Assembly: GCF_900104795.1 (NCBI RefSeq)
Contig: NZ_FNTG01000002.1
Coordinates: forward strand, 2,294,001 to 2,358,000
DNA length: 64,000 nt
Reading direction: 5' to 3'
Origin: Burkholderia sp. WP9
Lineage (GTDB): Bacteria; Pseudomonadota; Gammaproteobacteria; Burkholderiales; Burkholderiaceae
Position numbers and translations under genes: made by a program. The notes beneath the pieces are model-generated. The model was not told the DNA's origin. It worked only from the letters and a program-made list of their open reading frames with translations, and made no database searches. Shown here in pieces: positions 46,599 through 58,345 of the stretch. The stretch's first letter is position 1, and every line of letters begins with the position of its first letter.

Positions 46599-47600
46599 TC
46601 ACACCAGGTCGTCTGCCGCCATGGTCAGGATGATCTTTCCAACATTGGCGGCTGATTCCATGCGCCGATGTGCATCAGCGGCCCGAGCGAGCGCAAATGT
46701 GCTGTCCACGACCGGCTCCAGGCGGGCACCGCCGTCGAAGCGCTCGAGCCAATGCTCGCGAAAACGCCGCACCATCGCGTGTTTCTCCTCTTGCGGGCGG
46801 GACTTCATCACCGTTCCCTTGATCTGCAGGTGACGGTAAAGGATCTGCTCCAGTTCGACGGCCACCTGAGCGCCACCGCCAAGAATGCCGACCTGGATCA
46901 GCCGACCGCCATTCGCGAGCGCAGCCACGTTGCGCGCGAAATACGGGGCGCCCACGAAGTCGATCACGACGTCAACTCCTCGGCCGTTCGTCGTCTTCTT
47001 GATGACTTCAGTGAAATCTTCAGTGCGATAGTCGATGACCACGTCGGCCCCAAGTTGCACGACGCGCTCAAGCTTGCTGCCTTCGGCTGTAGCGAAGACC
47101 CGTGCACCGGTCGCATACGCCAGTTGGACCGCGGCCGAGCCCACGCCCCCTGCCGCCGCGTGAATCAGAACGGAGTCGCCGCGTTTTAAGCCCCCAAGAT
47201 GCAGCATCGCTTCGTGAGCGGTGACGAACACTTCAGGAATCGCCGCGGCGTGCACGTAGTCGAGCACGGCGGGAATCGGCATTGCCATGCGCCAGTCGAT
47301 GCGTGCAACCTCTGCGTACGCGCCCCCGCCTACTACGCCCATCACGCGATCGCCCACTTTGTAACCCTGCACCTCGTTGCCGACCTCGATCACTTCACCC
47401 GCTATTTCAAGGCCCTTGATGGTCGAGTCGCCGAAGTTGGGACGGCCATAGCCGCCCCGGCGATGTGTCAGATCGGCTCGGTTCACGCCGGCGGCATGCA
47501 CGCGCACCAGCAGATCGTCGGGACGCACCTCCGGTACCGGCACGTCGGCAAGTTTCAGCACGTCGGCATCGCCGAATTCCTCGAATGTGATGGCTTTCAT
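46599..47600 (-). CDS. quinone oxidoreductase-like MDR protein
   Basis: A 333-residue zinc-independent medium-chain reductase. It starts MKAITFEEFGDADVLKL and has the NADPH-binding AAAGGVGSAAVQLA and the GADVVIDYRTED segment of QOR/zeta-crystallin types. It should reduce quinones or enones with NADPH. Its ATG overlaps the stop of the upstream CMD gene by 4 bp (ATGA), so the two are translationally coupled. Last gene of a three-gene operon. Confidence 0.92.
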   Translation of the reverse strand: MKAITFEEFGDADVLKLADVPVPEVRPDDLLVRVHAAGVNRADLTHRRGGYGRPNFGDSTIKGLEIAGEVIEVGNEVQGYKVGDRVMGVVGGGAYAEVARIDWRMAMPIPAVLDYVHAAAIPEVFVTAHEAMLHLGGLKRGDSVLIHAAAGGVGSAAVQLAYATGARVFATAEGSKLERVVQLGADVVIDYRTEDFTEVIKKTTNGRGVDVVIDFVGAPYFARNVAALANGGRLIQVGILGGGAQVAVELEQILYRHLQIKGTVMKSRPQEEKHAMVRRFREHWLERFDGGARLEPVVDSTFALARAADAHRRMESAANVGKIILTMAADDLV

Positions 47601-47977
47601 GATTGCGCTTCCTTGGTTGTTTGGCTCGGGTTCAAAGCACGCTCGTGTGGCGTGGCAAGCGTGGCAAGCGTGGCCTGCGCAACGGCAGAGGCCGAGATCG
47701 CGGCCGGAAAACCTGCGTAAAACGCGAGGTGGGTGATCGCGGCGGACAGTTCTTCGGATGTCACGCCGTTATTCACGGCGCGGCGCAAATGCGCGGGGAG
47801 TTCGTCGAGATGGCCGCCCGCGATCAGCGCGGCGACCGTAACCAGACTACGGTCGCGCGGCGAAAGCGCGGGATCGTTCCAGATTTGCGGATAGAGCGTG
47901 GCGTCGACGAACTCTGCGAGTTTCGGCGTGAAGGCGCGCGCTGCTTCGCGCGGGCTGCTGAAATCTGCGTGTGACAT
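47597..47977 (-). CDS. carboxymuconolactone decarboxylase family protein
   Basis: A 126-residue helical CMD-fold protein (about 35-115: DRSLVTVAALIAGG, AHLRRAVNNGVTSEEL, ITHLAFYAGFPAA). The CxxC of AhpD-type members is missing, so a peroxidase role is unlikely. Such single-domain proteins accompany MDR reductases in many Burkholderia operons; their activity is not established. It is between the ALDH and MDR genes. Confidence 0.9.
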   Translation of the reverse strand: MSHADFSSPREAARAFTPKLAEFVDATLYPQIWNDPALSPRDRSLVTVAALIAGGHLDELPAHLRRAVNNGVTSEELSAAITHLAFYAGFPAAISASAVAQATLATLATPHERALNPSQTTKEAQS

Positions 47978-47990
47978 GACGATTCTCCTT

Positions 47991-49427
47991 TCAAGCCTGG
48001 CTGATGAACTTGTGCGTGAGGTAGTACTCGATACCCTCGACACCGCCTTCCGAACCGTGACCGCTTTCCTTCATGCCGCCAAACGGCAGTTCGGTCGCGA
48101 CAATGCGGTATTGGTTAATGCCGATCATGCCGGCTTCAAGGCCATCGCCTACGTCGATCGCGGTGCGTGCGTTCTGCGTGAATGCGTAGGCGGAAAGGCC
48201 GTACGGCAGGCGGTTCGCTTCGGCAAGGCCGTCGGCAAGTGAGTCGAAGCGCATCAACACGGCGATCGGGCCGAACGGCTCTTCGTGCATGACGCGTGCG
48301 TCCATCGGGACGTCGGCGAGCACGGTCGGCTCGAAAAAGTAGCCGTCGCCTTCAATCCGTTTGCCGCCCGCGAGCACTTTTGCGCCGCGCGCCACCGCGT
48401 CCGCCACCAGTTCTTCCATCTTGGCAAGCTGGCGCGGATTGGCAAGCGGCCCGACCTGGGTGTCGGGGTCCATGCCGTCGCCCACCTTGAGTGCCTTTGT
48501 TGCCCGCACAAAATGTTCGACGAACTCCTCGTAGACGCCGCGCTGGATCAGGAATCTCGTCGACGAGATGCAGACCTGGCCGGTGCCCCGAAAGCGGTTG
48601 GCCGCACCGTCGACGGCGGCCTTCTCCACGTCGGCGTCTTCGAATACCAGTACCGGGCCGTGGCCGCCGAGCTCGAGTGTGATGGGCTTGACGCCTTCCG
48701 CCGCGCGCGCCGAGAGCAGACGGCCGATGGGCACCGAACCCGTGAAGGTGACTTTGCGGATCACCAGTGATGCGATCAACTGCTTCGAGACCTCATCGGG
48801 CACGCCGAATACCACTTGCAGAACGCCTTTGGGCAGGCCCGCGTCGTCGAGCGCGCGGGCCAGCGCGAGGGCTGTGGCGGGGCTTTCCTCGCCGGGCTTG
48901 ATGATCACGCTGCAGCCTGCTGCCAGCGCCGCCGAGAGCTTGCGCGCGGGCGTGATGGCCGGGAAATTCCAGGGTGTGAAAGCGGCCACCGGACCGATTG
49001 CCTGCTTTTTCACAAGCTGCTGCACGCCAGGGCGGTTCGACGGCACGACGCGGCCGTCGATGCGACGCGCCTCTTCCGCGAACCATTCGAAGTACTCCGC
49101 GGCACGCAGTACCTCATCGCGGCTCTCGGCAAGCGGCTTGCCTTCTTCGAGCGTCATCAGTTCTGCGATTCGCGGCGCGCGTTCGCGCATCAGCTCGGCG
49201 GCGCGCCTGAGAATGCGCGCGCGTTCGGCGGGTACCGTCTTGCGCCAGACCTCGAATGCGCGGCGTGTGACAGCGAGCGCGTGGTCGAGATCGGCGCTAG
49301 TGGCGAGCGGCACGCGACCCAGTTCGCATTTCGTGGCAGGGTTGACGACCGGTGCGGTTTCGCGTTCTTGTGCAGCAATCCATTTGCCGTCGATAAACAG
49401 GTATAGCGGTTCGTAGCTTGCGTTCAT
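47991..49427 (-). CDS. NAD(P)-dependent aldehyde dehydrogenase (succinate-semialdehyde type)
   Basis: A 478-residue ALDH. The general-base segment TLELGGHGPVLVF and catalytic cysteine in GQVCISSTRF are intact, as are PWNFPAITPARKLSAAL and the C-terminal LPFGGMKESGHGSEGG. It is closest in pattern to succinate-semialdehyde/glutarate-semialdehyde dehydrogenases. It heads the ALDH-CMD-MDR operon and is divergent from a LysR gene. Exact aldehyde unknown. Confidence 0.93.
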   Translation of the reverse strand: MNASYEPLYLFIDGKWIAAQERETAPVVNPATKCELGRVPLATSADLDHALAVTRRAFEVWRKTVPAERARILRRAAELMRERAPRIAELMTLEEGKPLAESRDEVLRAAEYFEWFAEEARRIDGRVVPSNRPGVQQLVKKQAIGPVAAFTPWNFPAITPARKLSAALAAGCSVIIKPGEESPATALALARALDDAGLPKGVLQVVFGVPDEVSKQLIASLVIRKVTFTGSVPIGRLLSARAAEGVKPITLELGGHGPVLVFEDADVEKAAVDGAANRFRGTGQVCISSTRFLIQRGVYEEFVEHFVRATKALKVGDGMDPDTQVGPLANPRQLAKMEELVADAVARGAKVLAGGKRIEGDGYFFEPTVLADVPMDARVMHEEPFGPIAVLMRFDSLADGLAEANRLPYGLSAYAFTQNARTAIDVGDGLEAGMIGINQYRIVATELPFGGMKESGHGSEGGVEGIEYYLTHKFISQA

Positions 49428-49901
49428 GATGTTACCTCCATCAATAATTAAAAATTAGGCATCCGTATCAAGAGAGCGGTATGTTCGCGCAATCGAAGCA
49501 CGTCTGATCAGGTTGCTCGGATAGGCACCGCGAGCGTGGCGGCGAGCATGAGCATGGAAAGCGTGCGTTTCATCTTTCGACTCCTGGAAGGAAAGCGGTG
49601 TTCGATTCGATGTGAAGTGCAGTGAGTGCCTGACTACGGAACGAAGTCTAGGCCTGAAGACGATTGGCTTTTAGGGGAGCAGGAAAGAATCAGTCTTGTT
49701 GCTGGAGGGAAAATCGCGCCGTTGTTATGGAACGCCCGTGCTGTTTTTGAACGTGCTGCCTGGGGGAATAGAGCTGCCTGACCCCGTCTCTGCTCTCGGC
49801 GAAACCCACGCGTATCATGCTGGGTGTGCTTGTGGCGTGGCGTTGAACCTGTCGCACGCGATTGAGGAAAGAAGAATGAAAGCTCAACGGGAAGAATCGG
49901 A
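49428..49901. other. intergenic region between ALDH operon and LysR
   Basis: This 474-bp divergent region carries one well-initiated micro-frame on the minus strand (49508-49573) and otherwise no supported gene. The remainder presumably holds the two promoters. Bases around 49435-49460 are AT-rich. Confidence 0.4.
49508..49573 (-). pseudogene. signal-peptide micro-ORF or gene remnant
   Basis: A 21-codon frame, MKRTLSMLMLAATLAVPIRA plus Thr, stops right after a perfect-looking signal peptide. AGGAG lies at good spacing upstream of the ATG. The downstream 80 bp in all frames do not resume an exported protein. Either a small exported-protein gene was truncated by deletion, or this is a leader peptide of the ALDH operon lying 80 bp further along. 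I favour a remnant. Confidence 0.45.
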
Positions 49902-50843
49902 ATGGACAAGGTCTACAACATGTCGGTATTCGTGAAGGTCGTGGAGATGAGCAGTTTCACTGCCGTCGCCAACCATCTCGATACCACGGTCGGTAATGTT
50001 TCGCGAGCCGTTTCAGTGCTCGAGGAAGGGCTCAACACGCGACTGTTGCAAAGGTCAACGCGACGCCTCGTCGTCACCGACGCGGGCCGCCGCTTTTACG
50101 AGCGCTGCGTGTCGATCCTGGCCGACATCGAGCATGCCGAAGCCGAGGCGAGCAGCGCGTTGCTCGAGCCGCGTGGGACGTTGCGCGTCCACGCTGTGCC
50201 GGGGCTGGGGCGTGAGCTTGTAACGCGTGCGGTGCTTTCTTACCGCGAAGCGTATCCGGAGGTTTCGGTCGATTTGCTGCTCTCGCAACGCATGCCCAAC
50301 CTCCTCGAGGAACAACTCGATCTGGCTGTCGTGATCGCCCGCGCGTTGCCCGATTCTGCCTATGTCAGCCAGAAGATCGGGAGCAGCCATTGTGTGCTGG
50401 CTGCTCCCCCTGCGTACCTGGCGCGGCATCCCGCGCCCGAGAAGCCGGAAGATCTGGCCGATCATGCGCACGTCCTGCTGAGCACCGTGGATTACACACC
50501 CGACGAATGGCATCTTCAGAGTTCCTCCGACACTGCCGTTTTCCGGCCCTCCGGCCCGCACTTCAGTGTGAACGACATGGAGGCCATGGCCGTTGCGTTG
50601 CGCGACGGCGCTGGAATAGGGTTGCTTGCGGCATTCTCCGCGATCGACGACCTGCGTAAGGGAACGCTCGTTCGTGTGCTGCCGCAATTTCACACCTACG
50701 AGCGGAATGTGTATGCGGTCTATCCGTCACGGCAGTTCGTAGACGCGAAAATCAAGCGCTTTGTTGATGCGCTAAAAGCTCAGGTCGGCGAGCAACTGCA
50801 AACTTACGCAAATGAGCTTGCGATCGAATGTGCGCCATCTTAG
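49902..50843 (+). CDS. LysR-type regulator
   Basis: A 313-residue LTTR with winged helix (about 4-63, MSVFVKVVEMSSFTAVANHL then VSRAVSVLEEGL) and effector domain. It is divergent from the ALDH-CMD-MDR operon and is the likely regulator of it. ATG at 49902 follows GGGAAG. The C-terminus is somewhat longer than usual (FVDALKAQVGEQLQTYANEL). Confidence 0.88.
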   Translation: MDKVYNMSVFVKVVEMSSFTAVANHLDTTVGNVSRAVSVLEEGLNTRLLQRSTRRLVVTDAGRRFYERCVSILADIEHAEAEASSALLEPRGTLRVHAVPGLGRELVTRAVLSYREAYPEVSVDLLLSQRMPNLLEEQLDLAVVIARALPDSAYVSQKIGSSHCVLAAPPAYLARHPAPEKPEDLADHAHVLLSTVDYTPDEWHLQSSSDTAVFRPSGPHFSVNDMEAMAVALRDGAGIGLLAAFSAIDDLRKGTLVRVLPQFHTYERNVYAVYPSRQFVDAKIKRFVDALKAQVGEQLQTYANELAIECAPS

Positions 50844-51019
50844 ACGGAACGGTGTGTTCCGATGTCAGCTTGTCGCGGCGAAAAGAGGAGGGCCGTTGTG
50901 CCTCTGGTCGAACTGGACGCAGCCGTCGTCGCCGCGCAGCCATCTGACGATCAGGTCAGGAATCTGCACACGCTGATCAACGATTCCGTGCGGTAGATTC
51001 GCAAGCACGTCAATGCGTC

Positions 51020-51600
51020 ACCCCGCGTCAAGCCGCTTCTCCAGCCAGCGCGTGAATTGCGAAATCCGACGAAGCCGGTTCGAGCGCCGGTTGAATGGTC
51101 CGGTAATCGCGCCATTCCGGGTCGCGCTGTTGTAACGGATAAAGCGGCGGTGCAGCGTCATGTACAGCCGCGACACAACTCCCGCCGCGCAATGCGGGCA
51201 GCGATTGCGACGCGCCGGGAAACGCGCGTGGAAGCGCGCCGTACCCCTCCACGACCGGCCGGATATAGCTGCTGCCCTGCGAGATGCACACCGGCTTGCC
51301 GCGCAGATCTTCCCATTTCGTGATGCCGCTCGATTTCGGGATGCGCCGTACCGCCCACACGATAGTACGGTGTCGGCACGTGACCGCGAATCTCCCCACG
51401 CTGCCGGTTGTATTCCATATTGGCGATCAGGATGTCGACCTTGCATTGCTGCAGGAACTGTACACGAGTAGAGGACTGTACCGAAGCCAATTGGATTTTC
51501 GCACCGGGCCGCTTGGCGATGTCGTTCGCAAGGTCCACGTTGATGCCGCGCGGCTGCGAGTTTTTCTCTCACATAGCAGATCGATAGATAAGGTTTCGCG
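51020..51600 (-). pseudogene. decayed amino-acid ABC transporter substrate-binding protein
   Basis: Family-3 binding-protein sequence is readable but split over frames. One frame (51540 down to about 51350) gives GINVDLANDIAKRPGAKIQ and ILIANMEYNRQRGEI; another (about 51345 down to 51060) gives KSSGITKWEDLRGKPVCIS, RGGSCVAAVHDA and DPEWRDYRTIQPALEPA. At least one frameshift lies near 51345 and a further one near 51555. No signal peptide or C-terminus can be joined. It is non-functional as it stands. Confidence 0.75.
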
Positions 51601-51862
51601 CATTCATTGGTTAGCGAATGTCTTCTGCGTTCCTAAAATAATTTGCGGCTGGTTCGGCGGCCGGTTGATCGGCCGTCCACTCGAATACCGGCACGACCGC
51701 CTCGCACTCACGACAGGACACCCAACGAATGACGAAACTGGCTCTCTCCGAGCGCGTGGCGCGCATCGGTATCGCGCCCAACGCAGCGGCCACGGCGCGC
51801 GCGCAGGCGCCGGCCGTGCGCGCCGATAGCGATACCCTGCAAGTCGCGCGACAGCGCGGTAA

Positions 51863-52799
<937 letters not shown>

Positions 52800-52819
52800 T
52801 GTCGGCGCGCGGCGATGGA

Positions 52820-52984
52820 TTGCTGACGCGCGTTCTGCACGCATCGATCGCGCCGATGACAGGATCGCCCAGGACCGGCACTGCACGGGCTTCCTGACCG
52901 ACGAAGGCAACAAGTGACACAGGCCGCCTTCGCAGCGGTTGCGCGAACTGAATCGGCAATATGCCGCCAACAAGGAAAACAGAT
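52820..52984 (+). pseudogene. C-terminal coding remnant of unknown family
   Basis: Between the cupin and FAD genes, protein-like pieces IAQDRHCTGFLTDEGNK, VTQAAFAAVAR and ELNRQYAANKEN follow each other in three different frames and together resemble the continuous C-terminus of a soluble protein. Two frameshifts would be needed. I do not recognise the family. Confidence 0.35.
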
Positions 52985-52986
52985 CG

Positions 52987-54420
52987 ATGACACACACGAC
53001 TCACCCCGACGACGAAGCGCGCCGCACCCTCGAACTGCTCGGTCCGGCGCCCGAGAACTGGGTCCCGGACCAGCCGGGTATCGATCACAACGTGTTCATC
53101 GTCGGTGGTGGGCAGACCGGCTGTGCGTTCGCGTTTGCGCTGCGGCGGGCCGGCATCGGCCGAGTGAGCGTGATCGATGCAGCCAATGACGCGTCGAAGG
53201 CCGGCGTGTGGCTGACCCGCGCGCGCATGAACAAGCTGCGTACGCCGAAGTCGCTGGTCGGGCCTGAAGTCGGTTTACCGGGGCTCAGCTTTCAGGCGTG
53301 GCACGAAGCGCGTTTCGGCGCGGCGTCGTATCGTGAGATCGATCGCATTCCGCGTGAGCAGTGGGCGCAGTATCTGGCGTGGTACCGCGAATTTCTCGGC
53401 ATCCCGATTCGTTACGGCACACGGCTCGTGAGAATCGAACCGCTGGGCACACATTTCCGCCTGCATCTCGAAGAGAGTGGCAACGCGCGCGTCGAGACGG
53501 CGCGCAAGGTGCTGCTGTGCAACGGTGTAGCGGGCAATGGCGGCGCGTTCGTGCCGCGCGTATTGGCGCAATTGCCGGCGTTGTTAGTGGCGCATACGTC
53601 GCACGACATCGACTTTGCCGCGTTGCGCGGCAAGTCAGTCGCGGTGCTAGGCGGCGCGGCCTCCGCATTCGATGCGGCGGCGACCGCACTCGAAGCGGGC
53701 GCGGCCAACGTGCATCTGTTCGTGCGACGTGCGGCGCTGGCGGCCGTGCCGGTCTCACGTGCGCGCGCCTACCCCGGCGCCTACGACAACTATTTCGATT
53801 TGCCCGACGCGCTGCGTTGGGCGCAGGCGCTTCGCTTCAAGCGCTCGGGATCGACCGCACCGCTGGACTCGCTTCAGCGCGTCACACGTTTTCCGAACTT
53901 TCACCTGCATACAGGCGCGCAATGGGAATCCGCGCGTGAAGTGGAAGGGCGCATCGCGGCGCAGGTGTCGGGCGAAACGTTCGAGTTCGACTTTGCGATT
54001 GCGGGCACGGGCTATTTCATCGATCCATCGGCGCGGGCAGAGCTTGTGGATTTCGCGTCGCACATCCGGCTGTGGAGCGATCAGTACACACCACCCGCCA
54101 GCGATGCCGACGAAGGGCTCGGCGCGCATCCGTATCTCGGCGCGGCGCTGGAGTATCTGGAGAAATCGCCGGGACAGGCGCCGTATCTGAAAGACATCCA
54201 CGTCTACAACCCGGCGGGTTTCGTCAGCGCCGGTGTGCCGGTAGGTGACGTGCCGAGTATGAAGCGCGATATTCCCGCGGTGGTCCGCCGTATCAGCCGC
54301 GACCTCTTTCTTGCAGATCTCGATTCGCATGCCGCGCGACTTGCGGCGGATGTCCCGGCGGATTTCGACGAAACGGCGTATGCGTCGAGCGTCTGGCAGC
54401 GTGAGGCGTCCAACGCTTGA
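52987..54420 (+). CDS. FAD/NAD(P)-binding oxidoreductase (FMO-like)
   Basis: A 477-residue flavoprotein with an FAD-binding motif VFIVGGGQTGCAFAFAL (about 34-50) and an NADPH-binding motif SVAVLGGAASAFDAAATAL near the middle, an order seen in flavin-containing and ornithine-type N-hydroxylating monooxygenases. ATG at 52987 follows an AAGGAAAAC stretch. It is cotranscribed with the thiol-dioxygenase-like cupin and probably works on the same sulfur or amino compound. The substrate is not clear from sequence. Confidence 0.85.
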   Translation: MTHTTHPDDEARRTLELLGPAPENWVPDQPGIDHNVFIVGGGQTGCAFAFALRRAGIGRVSVIDAANDASKAGVWLTRARMNKLRTPKSLVGPEVGLPGLSFQAWHEARFGAASYREIDRIPREQWAQYLAWYREFLGIPIRYGTRLVRIEPLGTHFRLHLEESGNARVETARKVLLCNGVAGNGGAFVPRVLAQLPALLVAHTSHDIDFAALRGKSVAVLGGAASAFDAAATALEAGAANVHLFVRRAALAAVPVSRARAYPGAYDNYFDLPDALRWAQALRFKRSGSTAPLDSLQRVTRFPNFHLHTGAQWESAREVEGRIAAQVSGETFEFDFAIAGTGYFIDPSARAELVDFASHIRLWSDQYTPPASDADEGLGAHPYLGAALEYLEKSPGQAPYLKDIHVYNPAGFVSAGVPVGDVPSMKRDIPAVVRRISRDLFLADLDSHAARLAADVPADFDETAYASSVWQREASNA

Positions 54421-54426
54421 GGTGGA

Positions 54427-54457
54427 GAGATGCAGGTGCGCCTGGCGTCTGCATCTC
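54427..54457 (+). terminator. possible terminator hairpin
   Basis: GAGATGCAG (54427-54435) pairs with CTGCATCTC (54449-54457) over a 13-nt loop a few bases after the FAD gene stop. No T-tract follows. Confidence 0.3.
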
Positions 54458-54562
54458 CGTTGTCACGACTGTCGTTTGTGCGCCGGAGCAGAGTCCACGT
54501 AGTTGATGCCGAGGTCGATTCGGTCAGCAAAGCAAGGTGAGCCGGGTATTACCCGCAAGGTC

Positions 54563-55846
54563 TCATTTAGCTGTGGTCGCTACGCCGGAGATCGCGACAC
54601 GCCGCGGCACGAGCAGCGTGGCGCAAAGCAGGCTGCCGATCCCCATCGCCGCGATCACGGCGCCCATCGGCCCGGGCGTGCCATCGGCGAAGAAGCCCAT
54701 GAGTGCCGAGCCCAGAACGCCGGTGCCGTACTGGCTTGCGCCGATGAGCGCCGACATGGTGCCGGCGCGCGCGGGGAATGTGCCGAGCGCACCCGCAATC
54801 GCATTGGCGACGATAAAGCCGGTCGCTGAAACGAAAAGGAACAGGGGAATCACGAGGCCGGCCAGCCCGCCCCAGTCCGTCCATGCGTCGATGGCCAGCA
54901 GCATGCCCGCGATTGCCGCGCCCCACGTGCCGGCACGCATCAGGCGATCACTCCCGTAGCGCCTCACCAGCCTCGCGTTGATCTGGTTCGTGATCATGAT
55001 GCCTGCGATGCCCGCTGCAAACAGCACGCCATAGCGCTGCGGCGAAACGTGGTGATAGGTGATGTATGCGAACGGCGTGCCGGCAACATACGCGTACACG
55101 CCGCCGTAAAGGAATCCGCCTGCGCCCGCGTAGCCGAGCACCCGGCGATGCTGCAATAGCGTGACATAGGCGGCGAGCGCGCGGCCGAGCGGTTCGTGAT
55201 TGCGGCGCGCCTCGGGTAGCGTTTCGGGCAATGCGCCCAATGCGGCGAGCGTCGCCAGCCCGACACCGACCAGCACCCAGAAAATCGCGCGCCATGACGC
55301 CATGTGAAGAATGAGGCCACCCACGCTCGGTCCGACCAGCGGTGCGATCGCCATGATCGTCATCAGTGTCGACATCATCTGAGCCGCGCGATGGCCCGTG
55401 TAGAGATCGCGCACCATCGCGCGAGCGAGCACAACACTCGCGCACGCGCCCGCGGCCTGCGCGATTCGCCAGCCGACCAGCGCGCCGCTGCTGGCCGACA
55501 GCGCACAGCCGGCCGATCCGATAATGAACAGCACGAGTCCGATGGCGATCGGCATACGGCGGCCGTAACGGTCGCCGATAGGACCCCACAGCAGTTGGCC
55601 CACACTGAACCCGATCAGATAGCTGGAGATCGTCAGCTCGATCGCACCGGTGTCGGCGTGCAGCGAGAGCGCCATCGCGGGCAGGGCAGGCAGATACAGG
55701 TCCGTCGAGATCGACGCGAACGCCATCAGGAGGCTCAATATGGCGAGGATCCGCAGACCGTGCTGGTCGGCTGCGGGTGTCACGCTTTCCGCTGCAGTGC
55801 CGGGCAATAATGCCGCTGGAGCGGGTGAGCGATTATTCAACGACAT
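54563..55846 (-). CDS. Bcr/CflA-family multidrug efflux MFS transporter
   Basis: A 427-residue DHA1 transporter with 12 predicted helices. The N-terminal half has ISTDLYLPALPAMALSL, GQLLWGPIGDRYGRRMP and the helix-5 antiporter motif IAPLVGPSVGG of Bcr/CflA proteins. About 30 polar residues precede helix 1. It would expel drugs such as bicyclomycin or chloramphenicol, or a metabolite. It stands convergent with the FAD gene and upstream of nothing obvious on its strand. Confidence 0.92.
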   Translation of the reverse strand: MSLNNRSPAPAALLPGTAAESVTPAADQHGLRILAILSLLMAFASISTDLYLPALPAMALSLHADTGAIELTISSYLIGFSVGQLLWGPIGDRYGRRMPIAIGLVLFIIGSAGCALSASSGALVGWRIAQAAGACASVVLARAMVRDLYTGHRAAQMMSTLMTIMAIAPLVGPSVGGLILHMASWRAIFWVLVGVGLATLAALGALPETLPEARRNHEPLGRALAAYVTLLQHRRVLGYAGAGGFLYGGVYAYVAGTPFAYITYHHVSPQRYGVLFAAGIAGIMITNQINARLVRRYGSDRLMRAGTWGAAIAGMLLAIDAWTDWGGLAGLVIPLFLFVSATGFIVANAIAGALGTFPARAGTMSALIGASQYGTGVLGSALMGFFADGTPGPMGAVIAAMGIGSLLCATLLVPRRVAISGVATTAK

Positions 55847-55936
55847 GATCTGGCATTTCTTTTAAGCCAATAGCGCACCTGCGTTGCCGCAACCTTGCGA
55901 CGACGCAGGAGCAAACGGGTGGGGCGAAACGTTGGA

Positions 55937-57049
<1,113 letters not shown>

Positions 57050-57068
57050 TTATGAGGAAAATTCACTT

Positions 57069-57977
57069 ATGTTGCGAGCCGGCTTATCTGAACTGACCGC
57101 ATTCGTCGCGATCGCTCATCAGCGAAGCTTCAGTGCGGCGGCGCGGACCTTGGGGGTGTCGCCGTCCGCGTTGAGTCACGCCATGCGGGGACTCGAAGCA
57201 AGACTCGACGTGCGCCTCTTCAACCGGACCACCCGCTCGGTCGCGCTGACCGAGGCGGGCGAGCAATTGTTGCGACGAGTCGGGCCCGCCATTGCCGACC
57301 TCGAAGACGCCGTGAACGAGGTGGCTTTCGCACGCGACCGCCCGTCGGGTTCGATCCGTATCAGCGCCTCCGAATCAGCCGCGAAGTCGATCGTCCAGCA
57401 CGTGCTGCCCGATTTTCTGGCGACTTACCCGGATATCCACGTGGAATTCGTCGTGGACACGCGGCTCGTCGACATCGTGGCCGACGGTTTCGATGCGGGC
57501 ATCCGCGTTCACGAGGATGTGCCACGCGACATGATCGCCGTGAGGTTCGGCCCCGACCTGCGCTTTGCCGCGGTGGCGTCGCCTGATTACTTTGCGCGCC
57601 ATGAGGCGCCGAAGGCACCGCACGATCTGGCGAAACACCGCTGCATCCGGTTCCGCTTCGAGAGCGGCACGCTCTATCGATGGGATCTCGAATATCACGG
57701 CAAAAGCGCGAGTATTGATGTCGACGGCCCCATGACGCTGGGCAACACGAACCTGATGGTCGAGGCGGCGCTGGTGGGCATCGGCATTGCCTGGGTGCCT
57801 GACTATCTGGTTGCCGAACACCTCGCAGCGGGGCGGCTCATTCAGGTGCTGGCGGAATGGAGCCCTTCGTTTCCGGGCTTGAGCCTTTATTACCCCGCTA
57901 ACCGCCATCCTCCCACTGCGCTACGGCTATTCGCACAGGCGGTGCGGGATTGGGCCAACACCGCCGGTGTGCGTTGA
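57069..57977 (+). CDS. LysR-type regulator
   Basis: A 302-residue LTTR with winged helix (about 5-62, SFSAAARTLGVSPSALSHAM) and effector domain beginning SGSIRISASESAAKSIV. ATG at 57069 follows GAGGAAAA. It is divergent from the aldo/keto reductase gene, a very common pairing in Burkholderia and its likely target. Confidence 0.9.
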   Translation: MLRAGLSELTAFVAIAHQRSFSAAARTLGVSPSALSHAMRGLEARLDVRLFNRTTRSVALTEAGEQLLRRVGPAIADLEDAVNEVAFARDRPSGSIRISASESAAKSIVQHVLPDFLATYPDIHVEFVVDTRLVDIVADGFDAGIRVHEDVPRDMIAVRFGPDLRFAAVASPDYFARHEAPKAPHDLAKHRCIRFRFESGTLYRWDLEYHGKSASIDVDGPMTLGNTNLMVEAALVGIGIAWVPDYLVAEHLAAGRLIQVLAEWSPSFPGLSLYYPANRHPPTALRLFAQAVRDWANTAGVR

Positions 57978-58121
57978 TTGCCGGCTTCGGGCAGCACGCC
58001 GCGCGCTTGGTCGGGTGTTTCGTAGAGCTTGTCGATTTCAATTTGGAGAGTCTTTCCCGCGCGTTGGGTTGAAACTCCCTGCTAGTGTTGCGTGCTTAAA
58101 GACGATTTGTGAATTGCGCGC

Positions 58122-58345
58122 ACGTCGCAGGGCGCGATTGTCGTGCTGGGCGCGCGGCGGCTCGACCGGATCAATGCGCTGGCCGAGACAATCGTCGCGG
58201 ATGGCGGCGTGGCGCTGGCCGTCGCGACCGATGTCACCGATGCGGCACAGGTCAAACATCTCGTCGACTCGGCGGTCGAGCAATACGGGCGGGTCGATGT
58301 CATGCTCAACAACGCGGGCCTGATGCCGTACTCGTCTCTCAGTGG
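58122..58345 (+). pseudogene. short-chain dehydrogenase fragment
   Basis: In the frame of 58143 the DNA reads a classical SDR without its ends: [33 protein letters not shown] and [16 protein letters not shown]. The glycine-rich cofactor loop is missing at the left and the catalytic YxxxK half is missing at the right, where the sequence joins a 2Fe-2S protein remnant. Confidence 0.8.
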
